The translations under genes and the position numbers were made by a program. A stretch of DNA of 14,754 bases, taken from the NCBI GenBank assembly GCA_012519125.1, contig JAAYQY010000179.1:1-14754 (forward strand). The letters are read 5' to 3'. The notes under the pieces were generated by a model. It was given only the letters and a program-made list of their open reading frames with translations, searched no databases and was not told where the DNA came from. Each line of letters begins with the position of its first letter. Position 1 is the first letter of the stretch. This document shows, piece by piece, positions 7,413 through 14,113 of this stretch. Source of the DNA: Spirochaetales bacterium (lineage in GTDB: Bacteria; Spirochaetota; Spirochaetia; Sphaerochaetales; Sphaerochaetaceae).

Positions 7413-7439
7413 CTCGCTTTTTGCCTTTCAAAAAGAGAG
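7413..7439. promoter_or_regulatory. Inverted repeat over the glpK -35 region, candidate operator
   Basis: The arms CTCGCTTTTTG (7413-7423) and CAAAAAGAGAG (7429-7439) are inverted copies matching at 10 of 11 positions, with a 5-base spacer centred on 7426. The repeat covers the proposed glpK -35 box and lies about 60 bases from the divergent DRTGG start. It is not followed by a T-run and lies upstream of both units, so it is better read as a protein-binding site than as a terminator. The regulator is unknown; none is encoded next to it. Confidence 0.5.
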
Positions 7440-7454
7440 GTGAGAAGCTATACT
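7426..7454 (+). promoter_or_regulatory. Putative glpK operon promoter
   Basis: TATACT (7449-7454, 5 of 6 to the -10 consensus) is preceded at 17 bases by TTTCAA (7426-7431), a weak 3-of-6 -35 box. Transcription would begin near 7461, so the leader is only about 15 bases and begins at the ribosome-binding site AAGAGGAGG. The weak -35 and the overlapping inverted repeat suggest a regulated promoter. Confidence 0.42.
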
Positions 7455-7475
7455 GGCGTAAAGAGGAGGTTTTGC

Positions 7476-8978
7476 GTGAAATACATCGGAGCATTGGACC
7501 AGGGGACAACCAGTACCCGTTTTATTGTGTTTGACGAGACGGGGACCATTGTTAGTTCTCATCAGCTTGAACATCAGCAGATTTTCCCTCAACCCGGTTG
7601 GGTCGAACACGATCCTTGGGAGATTTGGGACAACAGCAGCGAATGTATCAGCAAGGCCCTCAAGGCAGCAAACCTGAAAGGCAGTGACATCAAAGGAATC
7701 GGAATCACCAACCAGCGGGAGACCATTGTCGCTTGGAATCCAAAGACCGGAAAAGTCTGGCACAATGCCATTGTCTGGCAGGACCTCAGGGGCGCAGAGC
7801 TCATCGAACAGCTGAAGAAAGAGGTGGAAGCTTCGTATCTGCAGAAAAAGAGCGGGCTCATTTTCAGCCCATACTTTGCGGCCAGCAAGATATCCTGGTT
7901 GCTTGCACACGTCGAGGGATTGAGAGACGAGGCTGAGAAGGGTGATGTGGTCTTTGGAACCATCGACACCTGGCTTACCTGGAACCTTACCGGAGGCAAG
8001 GCCTTGGTTACCGATGTGACCAACGCCAGCCGCTATTTGCTTATGAATATCGAGACCTGTCAGTGGGATGACGAGCTGCTTGAGCTCTTCAATATTCCCC
8101 GGTGTGCGCTTCCGGCCATTGTTCCCTCCTCAGGGACTGTCTATGCCAATACCACCCCCAGCGGACCACTGCGGGCAGAGGTTCCCGTGTGCGGGATTTT
8201 GGGCGACCAGCAGGCAGCGCTGTTCGGGCAAGCCTGTTTCTCCGAAGGGTTGGGCAAGAGTACCTACGGGACCGGCTGCTTTCTGTTGGTGAACACCGGC
8301 CACAAGCTTGTTACCTCTGAGCAAGGCTTGCTCACCACGGTTGCCTACCAGCTGGGGGATGAGCCACCTTTCTACGCCTTGGAGGGTTCGATTGCAGTTG
8401 CCGGCTCGCTTGTACAATGGGCGCGTGATAATCTGAAGATTGTCTCAAATCCGCAGGAACTGGACAAACTGGCCTCCTCTGTGCCAGACTGCGGCGGAGT
8501 ATACATCGTCCCTGCTTTCAGTGGTCTCTTTGCTCCCTACTGGAGAAGTGATGCCCGCGGGGTTATTGCAGGCCTTACGGGTTTTGCTACCCGGGCTCAT
8601 CTGAGCAGGGCCATCCTGGAAGCCACTGCTTTCCAGGCCCATGATATTTTCAAGGGCATGGAGCAGGACAGCGGCATCAAGATGACTACCCTGAAAGTTG
8701 ACGGTGGACTTACGAACAGCACTCCGCTGATGGAGTTCCAGGCCGACCTTCTGGGCATCCCTGTCATCCGGCCCAAGGTGGTGGAGACCACCGCCCTTGG
8801 AGCGGCATATGCTGCAGGGCTTTCGGTAGGAATCTGGAAGGATTTGGACCAGCTCTCCGCCTATTGGCAGGAAGAGAAACGCTGGGAACCAAAGATGGAT
8901 GATGAGGTGCGTCAGCAGAAGATACGGTTCTGGAAGAAAGCAGTGAACCGTACCTTGGATTGGGTAACCGAAGAGTAG
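7476..8978 (+). CDS. glpK: Glycerol kinase
   Basis: This enzyme phosphorylates glycerol with ATP to sn-glycerol 3-phosphate, the entry step for glycerol use and lipid backbones. The 500-residue FGGY-family protein has the N-terminal phosphate loop LDQGTTSTR (7-15), the QRE substrate segment, the FGGY signature FAASKISWLLAH, and GDQQAALFGQ at 243-252 with the catalytic D244. The GTG at 7476 is chosen because AAGAGGAGG ends about 6 bases upstream; the open frame extends to 7440 but that part lies in the promoter. The region where Firmicutes enzymes carry the HPr-phosphorylated His (YHFYG-type loop) reads TPSGPLRAEVP, with no His, so that type of PTS control is not expected. It is first gene of the operon, with no glycerol facilitator or dehydrogenase gene nearby. 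Confidence 0.97.
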   Translation: MKYIGALDQGTTSTRFIVFDETGTIVSSHQLEHQQIFPQPGWVEHDPWEIWDNSSECISKALKAANLKGSDIKGIGITNQRETIVAWNPKTGKVWHNAIVWQDLRGAELIEQLKKEVEASYLQKKSGLIFSPYFAASKISWLLAHVEGLRDEAEKGDVVFGTIDTWLTWNLTGGKALVTDVTNASRYLLMNIETCQWDDELLELFNIPRCALPAIVPSSGTVYANTTPSGPLRAEVPVCGILGDQQAALFGQACFSEGLGKSTYGTGCFLLVNTGHKLVTSEQGLLTTVAYQLGDEPPFYALEGSIAVAGSLVQWARDNLKIVSNPQELDKLASSVPDCGGVYIVPAFSGLFAPYWRSDARGVIAGLTGFATRAHLSRAILEATAFQAHDIFKGMEQDSGIKMTTLKVDGGLTNSTPLMEFQADLLGIPVIRPKVVETTALGAAYAAGLSVGIWKDLDQLSAYWQEEKRWEPKMDDEVRQQKIRFWKKAVNRTLDWVTEE

Positions 8979-8987
8979 GAGAACCGA

Positions 8988-9809
8988 ATGGTCCTTGATA
9001 CGATGCAGTCCATGCTCTCAGTAGTGCGTCCCGCCTTGCAGGTGGGCTTGCTTGCATGGGTTTTCTATCGATTCTACACAACCATTGCCCAAACCAAAGC
9101 CCAGCAGCTCATCAAAGTGGTGGTGGTCCTCTTCGCTACCTATGCAGTCAGCTACATCCTCAAGTTGGAGGTGCTGCTGTTCTTCTTTCGCTACATCAGC
9201 ATTCCAGCAACCATCTTCATCTGCATCGTCTACCAACCCGAGCTGAGGCGTTCCTTCACCCAGTTGTGGAGTGGGGGGAGCCGGCTGTTCCGCATTGGTA
9301 CGCAAACCACGAGCAGCGACCAGATTGATTCGATCCTCAATGCCTGCAATGTGTTGGTGAACAAGCGGCGTGGAGCCCTGATCGTGTTCCCTCGACGTTT
9401 GGGTATCAAGAACATCATCGACAGCGGGACCAGGATCAATGCGGACCTCTCCACCTCTCTCATCCTGACCGTATTCGACCACGACACGCCGTTGCATGAT
9501 GGGGCGATGGTCATCCAAGGGGGAAGGATTGTTGCAGCTGGTTGCTATCTTCCGCTTTCAGAGCAGACAGACATCAAGAAGAGTTTTGGTACACGACACC
9601 GCGCAGCCTTGGGACTTGCCGAGGAGTCCGATGCTGTGGTGTTGGTCGTCAGTGAGGAGACCGGAGCGATCAGCATGACCTACAATGCAAACCTCTACTA
9701 CGACCTTGACACCAATACGATCAAGCGCATGTTGCTTGCACTCTTCAGTTACCATGACATTACTCCCGAGGAGCTTATGCAGGAGGCCGGCAGTGATGAA
9801 GCTGAGTAA
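8988..9809 (+). CDS. cdaA: Diadenylate cyclase, membrane-bound CdaA type
   Basis: CdaA joins two ATP into cyclic di-AMP, a second messenger controlling potassium and osmotic balance and cell-wall state. The 273-residue protein begins with three hydrophobic segments (about residues 16-32, 41-58 and 61-81). The DAC (DisA_N) domain follows, with both hallmarks intact: DGA at 171-173 in LHDGAMV and RHR at 203-205 in GTRHRAALG. This layout is CdaA, not DisA or CdaS. The ATG has AGGAGA at 8977-8982, which overlaps the glpK TAG stop; the gap to glpK is only 9 bases, so expression is likely coupled. It is followed by the YbbR partner gene with a 14-base overlap. No glmM gene, the usual third member, follows. 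Confidence 0.96.
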   Translation: MVLDTMQSMLSVVRPALQVGLLAWVFYRFYTTIAQTKAQQLIKVVVVLFATYAVSYILKLEVLLFFFRYISIPATIFICIVYQPELRRSFTQLWSGGSRLFRIGTQTTSSDQIDSILNACNVLVNKRRGALIVFPRRLGIKNIIDSGTRINADLSTSLILTVFDHDTPLHDGAMVIQGGRIVAAGCYLPLSEQTDIKKSFGTRHRAALGLAEESDAVVLVVSEETGAISMTYNANLYYDLDTNTIKRMLLALFSYHDITPEELMQEAGSDEAE

Positions 9810-10200
9810 GTACCTGCAATCGTTTTTGGTCAATTGGCCGGCCAAAGTGCTTTCGTTGGTCTTTGCCCTCCTGGTGTATGTCTTCATCCAATACTCCACC
9901 ATGGGAGCAAGGGTGGTGACCATCCCTGTCCAGGTGAGTCTTCCTCCCTCCCTTGAGGCACAAAGCCTTGTACCGACATCGGTGGAAGTCATCATCCGTG
10001 GAAATGAGGATGTCATCTATCTCATCGATCCCAATGCCATCAAGGCATCCATTGATTTCTCTGCTGTAGAGCAAGAGGGCATCTCCACCGCCTTGGTGGT
10101 GCTCAGTTACGAGGAACGCGTATTCGATAGTGCCGGTATCTCCTTGGTGGCGAATCCCAACCAGTATCGGATTCTCTTCTCGGTGAGGAGCTCGCCTTGA
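9796..10200 (+). CDS. cdaR: YbbR-domain protein, CdaA regulator CdaR (single domain)
   Basis: This 134-residue membrane-anchored protein has one N-terminal transmembrane helix (about 17-33, AKVLSLVFALLVYVF) and a single extracytoplasmic YbbR beta domain (about 37-134). In Firmicutes CdaR binds and modulates CdaA; position directly after cdaA supports the same role here. The frame is open from 9685, but the ATG at 9796 has AGGAGG 9 bases upstream (9781-9786) and begins the usual 'short N-terminus then TM' pattern. It overlaps cdaA by 14 bases and acpS by 1 (TGATG). Known Bacillus CdaR carries several YbbR repeats in over 400 residues; this one is a minimal version. The assignment rests on context and fold pattern, as sequence conservation in this family is low. 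Confidence 0.85.
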   Translation: MKLSKYLQSFLVNWPAKVLSLVFALLVYVFIQYSTMGARVVTIPVQVSLPPSLEAQSLVPTSVEVIIRGNEDVIYLIDPNAIKASIDFSAVEQEGISTALVVLSYEERVFDSAGISLVANPNQYRILFSVRSSP

Positions 10201-10574
10201 TGGATATGGGAATCGGCATTGATGTGGTGAACATCGACCGAATGAAGAATCTCTCTGAACATGCTTGTGAGCGGATGTTCCACCCAATGGAGTTGCAGGA
10301 AGCAACAGGGCTCTCCTCTGAACGTCGTGCGGAGTTTCTTGCCGGTCGCTTTGCGGTAAAGGAAGCCTTCGGAAAGGCCCTGGGTACCGGTCTCTCCGGA
10401 CTGAGCCTGCAAGATATCCGTGTGGAACGACAAAGTGATGGGCGACCTGTGCTTCATCTGGAGGGCAAGGCTCTGCAGCTGTTGGGCAATCGCAAGGCCT
10501 TGGTCTCCATCAGCCATGACCAGCCGGTGGCTGTTGCCATGGTGGTGCTCGGGGGTGACCATGGCCCGCTCTGA
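10200..10574 (+). CDS. acpS: Holo-[acyl-carrier-protein] synthase
   Basis: AcpS transfers 4'-phosphopantetheine from CoA to the serine of apo-ACP, activating it for fatty acid synthesis. The 124-residue length is typical. The magnesium ligands are D8 in GIGIDVV and E55 in GRFAVKEAFGKALGTG, both family signatures; the C-terminal SISHDQPVA strand is also present. I chose the ATG at 10200, which overlaps the cdaR stop (TGATG) and has GTGAGGAG (10183-10190) 9 bases upstream. A TTG at 10197 and an ATG at 10206 are alternatives, differing by only one and two codons. Its end overlaps truA by 14 bases. Confidence 0.95.
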   Translation: MDMGIGIDVVNIDRMKNLSEHACERMFHPMELQEATGLSSERRAEFLAGRFAVKEAFGKALGTGLSGLSLQDIRVERQSDGRPVLHLEGKALQLLGNRKALVSISHDQPVAVAMVVLGGDHGPL

Positions 10575-11409
10575 TTGGAAACGACCCGAGCTGGAAATGC
10601 TCGGCGAAGGGCTCAGAAGAATTCGGCTCACCGTAAGTTACCATGGAAGTCATTACAGCGGCTGGCAGAAACAGTCCAACGCACTTGCGGTGGCCGAGGT
10701 TCTGGAGAAGGCCGTGGAGCAGATGATCGGCGAGCGCGTGGAGATCGTAGGCAGCGGCAGGACTGACAGCGGGGTGCATGCCCTAGCTCAGGTCTGCCAC
10801 ATGGATATCGCCAACCAGAAGGTGCAAGCCTCGGTCTTCCGTTGCGCTTTGAACCGATTGCTCCCCACTGACATCAGGATCCTGGACAGCAGTGAGGTGG
10901 ATGGCTCTTTTCATGCCCGTTATACCACCATGGCAAGGGTGTACCGCTATTACTTCAAACAGGAAGAGGATATGACTGCCTTTGACGACCAGTTGGTGGC
11001 TAAAGTGAAGCATTTCCCCTCTCTTGAGGTGCTCAACGGCTATGCAAAGGTTTTGCTTGGCACCCACGACTTCACCACCTTCACCGCAAGCGGGGATGTA
11101 TGTCCGAGCAAGTGGCGTGACATCTATGAGTCCTACTGGTCGCTCGAGACCGACCGATGGGGCTTTCCCCTACTCAGCTATACCATCTGCGGCAACGCCT
11201 TCCTGTACAAGATGGTGCGTTCGCTGGTAGGTTCCATGATGGAGTTTGCAACCAAGGGCGTGCCTGTCGAGGAGTTTTCGGCCATTCTGGAGAGCAAGGA
11301 GCGCAGCAGGGCAGGCAGAACAGCCTCGGCCTCCGGACTCTATCTCTACCGCATCAGTTATGATCGGGATGAATACGCGTGGTTTGAGGAGGTAGGCCAT
11401 GACAGCTGA
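10561..11409 (+). CDS. truA: tRNA pseudouridine(38-40) synthase TruA
   Basis: TruA isomerises uridines 38-40 in tRNA anticodon arms to pseudouridine. The 282-residue protein has the conserved opening VSYHGSHYSGWQ (25-36), the catalytic D69 in GSGRTDSGVHA, FHARYTTMARVYRYY in the substrate-binding region, and the late GNAFLYKMVRSLVG motif. The frame is open from 10420, but that part lies inside acpS. The ATG at 10561, preceded by GGGGGTGA, gives the usual short N-terminal lead; an ATG at 10597 is possible but lacks a ribosome-binding site. It overlaps acpS by 14 bases and the glycosylase gene by 11. Confidence 0.95.
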   Translation: MARSDWKRPELEMLGEGLRRIRLTVSYHGSHYSGWQKQSNALAVAEVLEKAVEQMIGERVEIVGSGRTDSGVHALAQVCHMDIANQKVQASVFRCALNRLLPTDIRILDSSEVDGSFHARYTTMARVYRYYFKQEEDMTAFDDQLVAKVKHFPSLEVLNGYAKVLLGTHDFTTFTASGDVCPSKWRDIYESYWSLETDRWGFPLLSYTICGNAFLYKMVRSLVGSMMEFATKGVPVEEFSAILESKERSRAGRTASASGLYLYRISYDRDEYAWFEEVGHDS

Positions 11410-12145
11410 CCAAGCCAAGGTTGAAGCGCTGGCCTATGCGCTCAAGCAGTTCGTCGATGTATGTGATGAGGCTGAAGCGCTCGTGGGAGAGAAGCCTCTC
11501 ACTCCCAGTGAAGTGGATTTTCAGGCGCTCGCACGCACCATGCTTCCCCAGACGATTGACCCACAGAGTATACAGGGGACCGGTCTGAAACAACTTCAGC
11601 ATCTGGTTGAAAACTGCTCCAAGTGCAAGCTCAGCGGAACACGGAGCCATACCGTATTTGGGGAGGGGGTCATCCCGGCCCGACTGATGGTCATCGGCGA
11701 GGGTCCTGGAGCTGAAGAGGATGCAACCGGCAGAGCCTTTGTGGGCAAGGCAGGCAAGTATCTGGACAGCTGGTTGGGAGCCATCTCGATGAGCCGTGAG
11801 ACGAATGTGTACATCGCTAATATCGTCAAATGCCGTCCACCGGAGAATCGCAATCCTGAGAGCGATGAAATCTCGGCCTGCATTCCCTACCTCAAGCGCC
11901 AGATCCAATTGGTGAAGCCCCAGATCATCCTGCTTGTCGGTTCAGTTGCCAGTCAAGCGCTGCTTGAAACCACCGACGGGGTGGGGAAGCTGCGCGGTCG
12001 TTTCTTCCGCTATGAGGGCATACCGGTGGTTGCCACCTACCATCCTGCAGGGGTGCTGCGTAACCCAGAGCTCAAGCGCCCGGTGTGGGAAGACCTGAAG
12101 AAAGTGGCAGCCTATCTGGCAACCCCGCTGAACGGGAGGTCCTGA
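11399..12145 (+). CDS. Family 4 uracil-DNA glycosylase (iron-sulfur type)
   Basis: This enzyme removes uracil from DNA, leaving an abasic site that the endonuclease IV encoded on the left could then cut. The 248-residue protein has the four [4Fe-4S] ligands C73, C76, C145 and C161, the uracil-pocket motif GEGPGAEEDATGRAFVG (100-116), the NIVKCRPPENRNP segment, and the catalytic-loop motif HPAGVLRNP starting at H215. About 60 residues precede the core; this weakly conserved leader is common in bacterial members formerly labelled 'phage SPO1 DNA polymerase-related'. The start ATG has GAGGAGGT 5 bases upstream. It overlaps truA by 11 bases and priA by 1 (TGATG). Confidence 0.93.
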   Translation: MTADQAKVEALAYALKQFVDVCDEAEALVGEKPLTPSEVDFQALARTMLPQTIDPQSIQGTGLKQLQHLVENCSKCKLSGTRSHTVFGEGVIPARLMVIGEGPGAEEDATGRAFVGKAGKYLDSWLGAISMSRETNVYIANIVKCRPPENRNPESDEISACIPYLKRQIQLVKPQIILLVGSVASQALLETTDGVGKLRGRFFRYEGIPVVATYHPAGVLRNPELKRPVWEDLKKVAAYLATPLNGRS

Positions 12146-14109
12146 TGCCCAACTTTGTGGAAGTTGTCCTCGACCTTCCGCTGAAGGACCCGTACACCTA
12201 CAGTATCCCTGATGCACTCAAGACAGTCGTCGGAATCGGCCAGCGTGTGGTGGTCCCCTTCGGCAAGCGGGAGATGACGGCCTATGTGATTGCAGCACTG
12301 GATAGCTTCGAAGCGTCCTACGAGGTCAGGCCGATCAAACGGGTCATCGACGAGAAACCATTGTTCGGAGAACAAAGCATTGCCTTGGCACAGTGGATGG
12401 CACGCTTCTATTTGTGCAGCCAAGGCGAGGCCTTGAGCATGATGATTCCTGGTGGCAGACGCGACTCCAGCCCCCCGGTGCTGGATGTGGAGGAGGATCT
12501 GCTGCTTGAGAAGGTCGAACACCTCAGTGATGAGCAGCAGAGTGCCATTGATGCAATTCTCTCATCCTCCAAGCAGATGCACTACCTCTTCGGGGTGACC
12601 GGAAGCGGCAAGAGCGAGGTGTTCCTGCGCTGTGCGGAATCGGTGATAGCGCAGGGCAAGTCGGTCATCTATCTGGTGCCAGAGATTACCCTTACCCATC
12701 AATTGGCAAGGCAGGTGACCAATCGTTTTGCCAACAAGGTGGCCATCCTTCACTCCGCCCTGACTCCGAGCCAGCGATTGAGAGAGTGGAAGCGCATCCT
12801 CAATGGGGAAGTGCAGCTTGCCATCGGTGCACGGAGTGCGGTCTTCGCTCCCTTTCCCAACCTTGGCCTGATCATCCTCGATGAGGAGCATGAGAACAGC
12901 TACAAGAGTGGCAACACTCCTCGCTATCATGCCCGTCAGGTAGCCCAAAGACGATGCCAAACCGAGAAAGCCTTGTTGATCATGGGCAGTGCCACCCCCT
13001 CCTTGGAGGCGTACAGCCTGATGCAGGAGGGGACGCACGTCCAGGCTCACTATCTGATGAAGCGGGTGGCCGGTGGCAGCATGCCCAAGATGGAAGTGGT
13101 CAACCTCGCATTTGAGAAGTCAGTGATCAGTACTACGCTCAGGCAGGCTATCAATGAGACGCTTGCCTCCAAGCATCAGGTCATCCTCTTTCTCAACCGA
13201 AGGGGCTTCTCCTACTTTTTCCACTGCAACAGTTGCGGCTATGAATTGCGTTGTCCCAACTGTGCTGTCTCGCTGACCTATCATAAGGGTGCAAACCAGA
13301 TGGTTTGCCACTACTGCGGCTACCGCTCCGCGCCGATGAAGGTCTGTCCGGAGTGCCGAAGCCTTGATGTCTCCTACAGTGGATTCGGGACCGAGATGGT
13401 CGAGCAGGAGGTGCGTGCACTGTTTCCCCAGGCCCGCATCGAACGACTCGATACGGACAGTGCCAAACAAAAAGGCCATGTGGCCAAGGTGCTTTCCGAC
13501 TTTCGTTCTGGTGAGATAGATATCCTTTTGGGAACACAGATGGTGGCCAAGGGCTTGAATTTTCCCTTGGTACAGTTGGTGGGTATCGTTCTTGCAGACA
13601 GTGGGATGAACATTCCTGATTTTCGTGCCCAAGAGCGCACGTTCAGCCTGCTGGTTCAGGTTTCAGGCCGTGCGGGCCGATACAATGACCAAGGAAGGGT
13701 CATCATCCAGACCTTCCACCCGGAGAATCCTGCCATACGGTACGCACTGGAAGGGAATCTCGAACGCTTCTATGAAGAGGAGCTTCAGGTGCGCAAGGAT
13801 ACCGGGTTCCCCCCCTACAGCCGATTAGTCAATCTGGTTTTGCGTGGCCGTAGCAAGGAGAAGGTGGAGCGAGAGTCTGAAGTACTGGAAGGGCGCTTCA
13901 ATCAGTGCGCAAAAGAGGGAAAGACCGAGGTCTTGTGCACCAATGAGTGCCCCTTGGAGAAGATTGCTTCCAACTATCGCTACCATCTCCTCATTTCAGG
14001 ACGCGAAGCAAGTGAGACCCACCATCTGGTGGCCACCGTGCTGAGTACCTACACCCCTCCATCGGGTGTATATCTTGAGGTCGATCTCGATCCCTTGCAG
14101 CTGCTCTAG
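12145..14109 (+). CDS. priA: Primosomal protein N' (replication restart helicase PriA)
   Basis: PriA recognises stalled or repaired forks and reloads the replisome. The 654-residue protein has the N-terminal 3'-DNA-binding domain (about 1-100), Walker A GVTGSGKS (150-157), the DEEH box (246-249), GSATPS (281-286), and a double zinc site of eight cysteines (361, 364, 370, 373, 388, 391, 401, 404). Helicase lobe 2 follows, including GTQMVAKGLNFP, and then the C-terminal domain. Only about 25 residues separate the 3'-DNA-binding domain (ending near 103) from the helicase start at LSDEQQSA (127), leaving no room for the ~70-residue winged helix of E. coli PriA (732 aa). The start at 12145 has GGGAGGT 4 bases upstream and overlaps the glycosylase stop; in-frame sequence upstream lies inside that gene. 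It is last gene of the operon. Confidence 0.96.
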   Translation: MPNFVEVVLDLPLKDPYTYSIPDALKTVVGIGQRVVVPFGKREMTAYVIAALDSFEASYEVRPIKRVIDEKPLFGEQSIALAQWMARFYLCSQGEALSMMIPGGRRDSSPPVLDVEEDLLLEKVEHLSDEQQSAIDAILSSSKQMHYLFGVTGSGKSEVFLRCAESVIAQGKSVIYLVPEITLTHQLARQVTNRFANKVAILHSALTPSQRLREWKRILNGEVQLAIGARSAVFAPFPNLGLIILDEEHENSYKSGNTPRYHARQVAQRRCQTEKALLIMGSATPSLEAYSLMQEGTHVQAHYLMKRVAGGSMPKMEVVNLAFEKSVISTTLRQAINETLASKHQVILFLNRRGFSYFFHCNSCGYELRCPNCAVSLTYHKGANQMVCHYCGYRSAPMKVCPECRSLDVSYSGFGTEMVEQEVRALFPQARIERLDTDSAKQKGHVAKVLSDFRSGEIDILLGTQMVAKGLNFPLVQLVGIVLADSGMNIPDFRAQERTFSLLVQVSGRAGRYNDQGRVIIQTFHPENPAIRYALEGNLERFYEEELQVRKDTGFPPYSRLVNLVLRGRSKEKVERESEVLEGRFNQCAKEGKTEVLCTNECPLEKIASNYRYHLLISGREASETHHLVATVLSTYTPPSGVYLEVDLDPLQLL

Positions 14110-14113
14110 GCCC

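Noticed and set aside
7421..7454. TTGCCT (7421-7426) as the -35 of glpK
   Set aside because: The spacer to TATACT would be 22 bases, too long for a sigma-70 promoter; TTTCAA at 17 bases was preferred.
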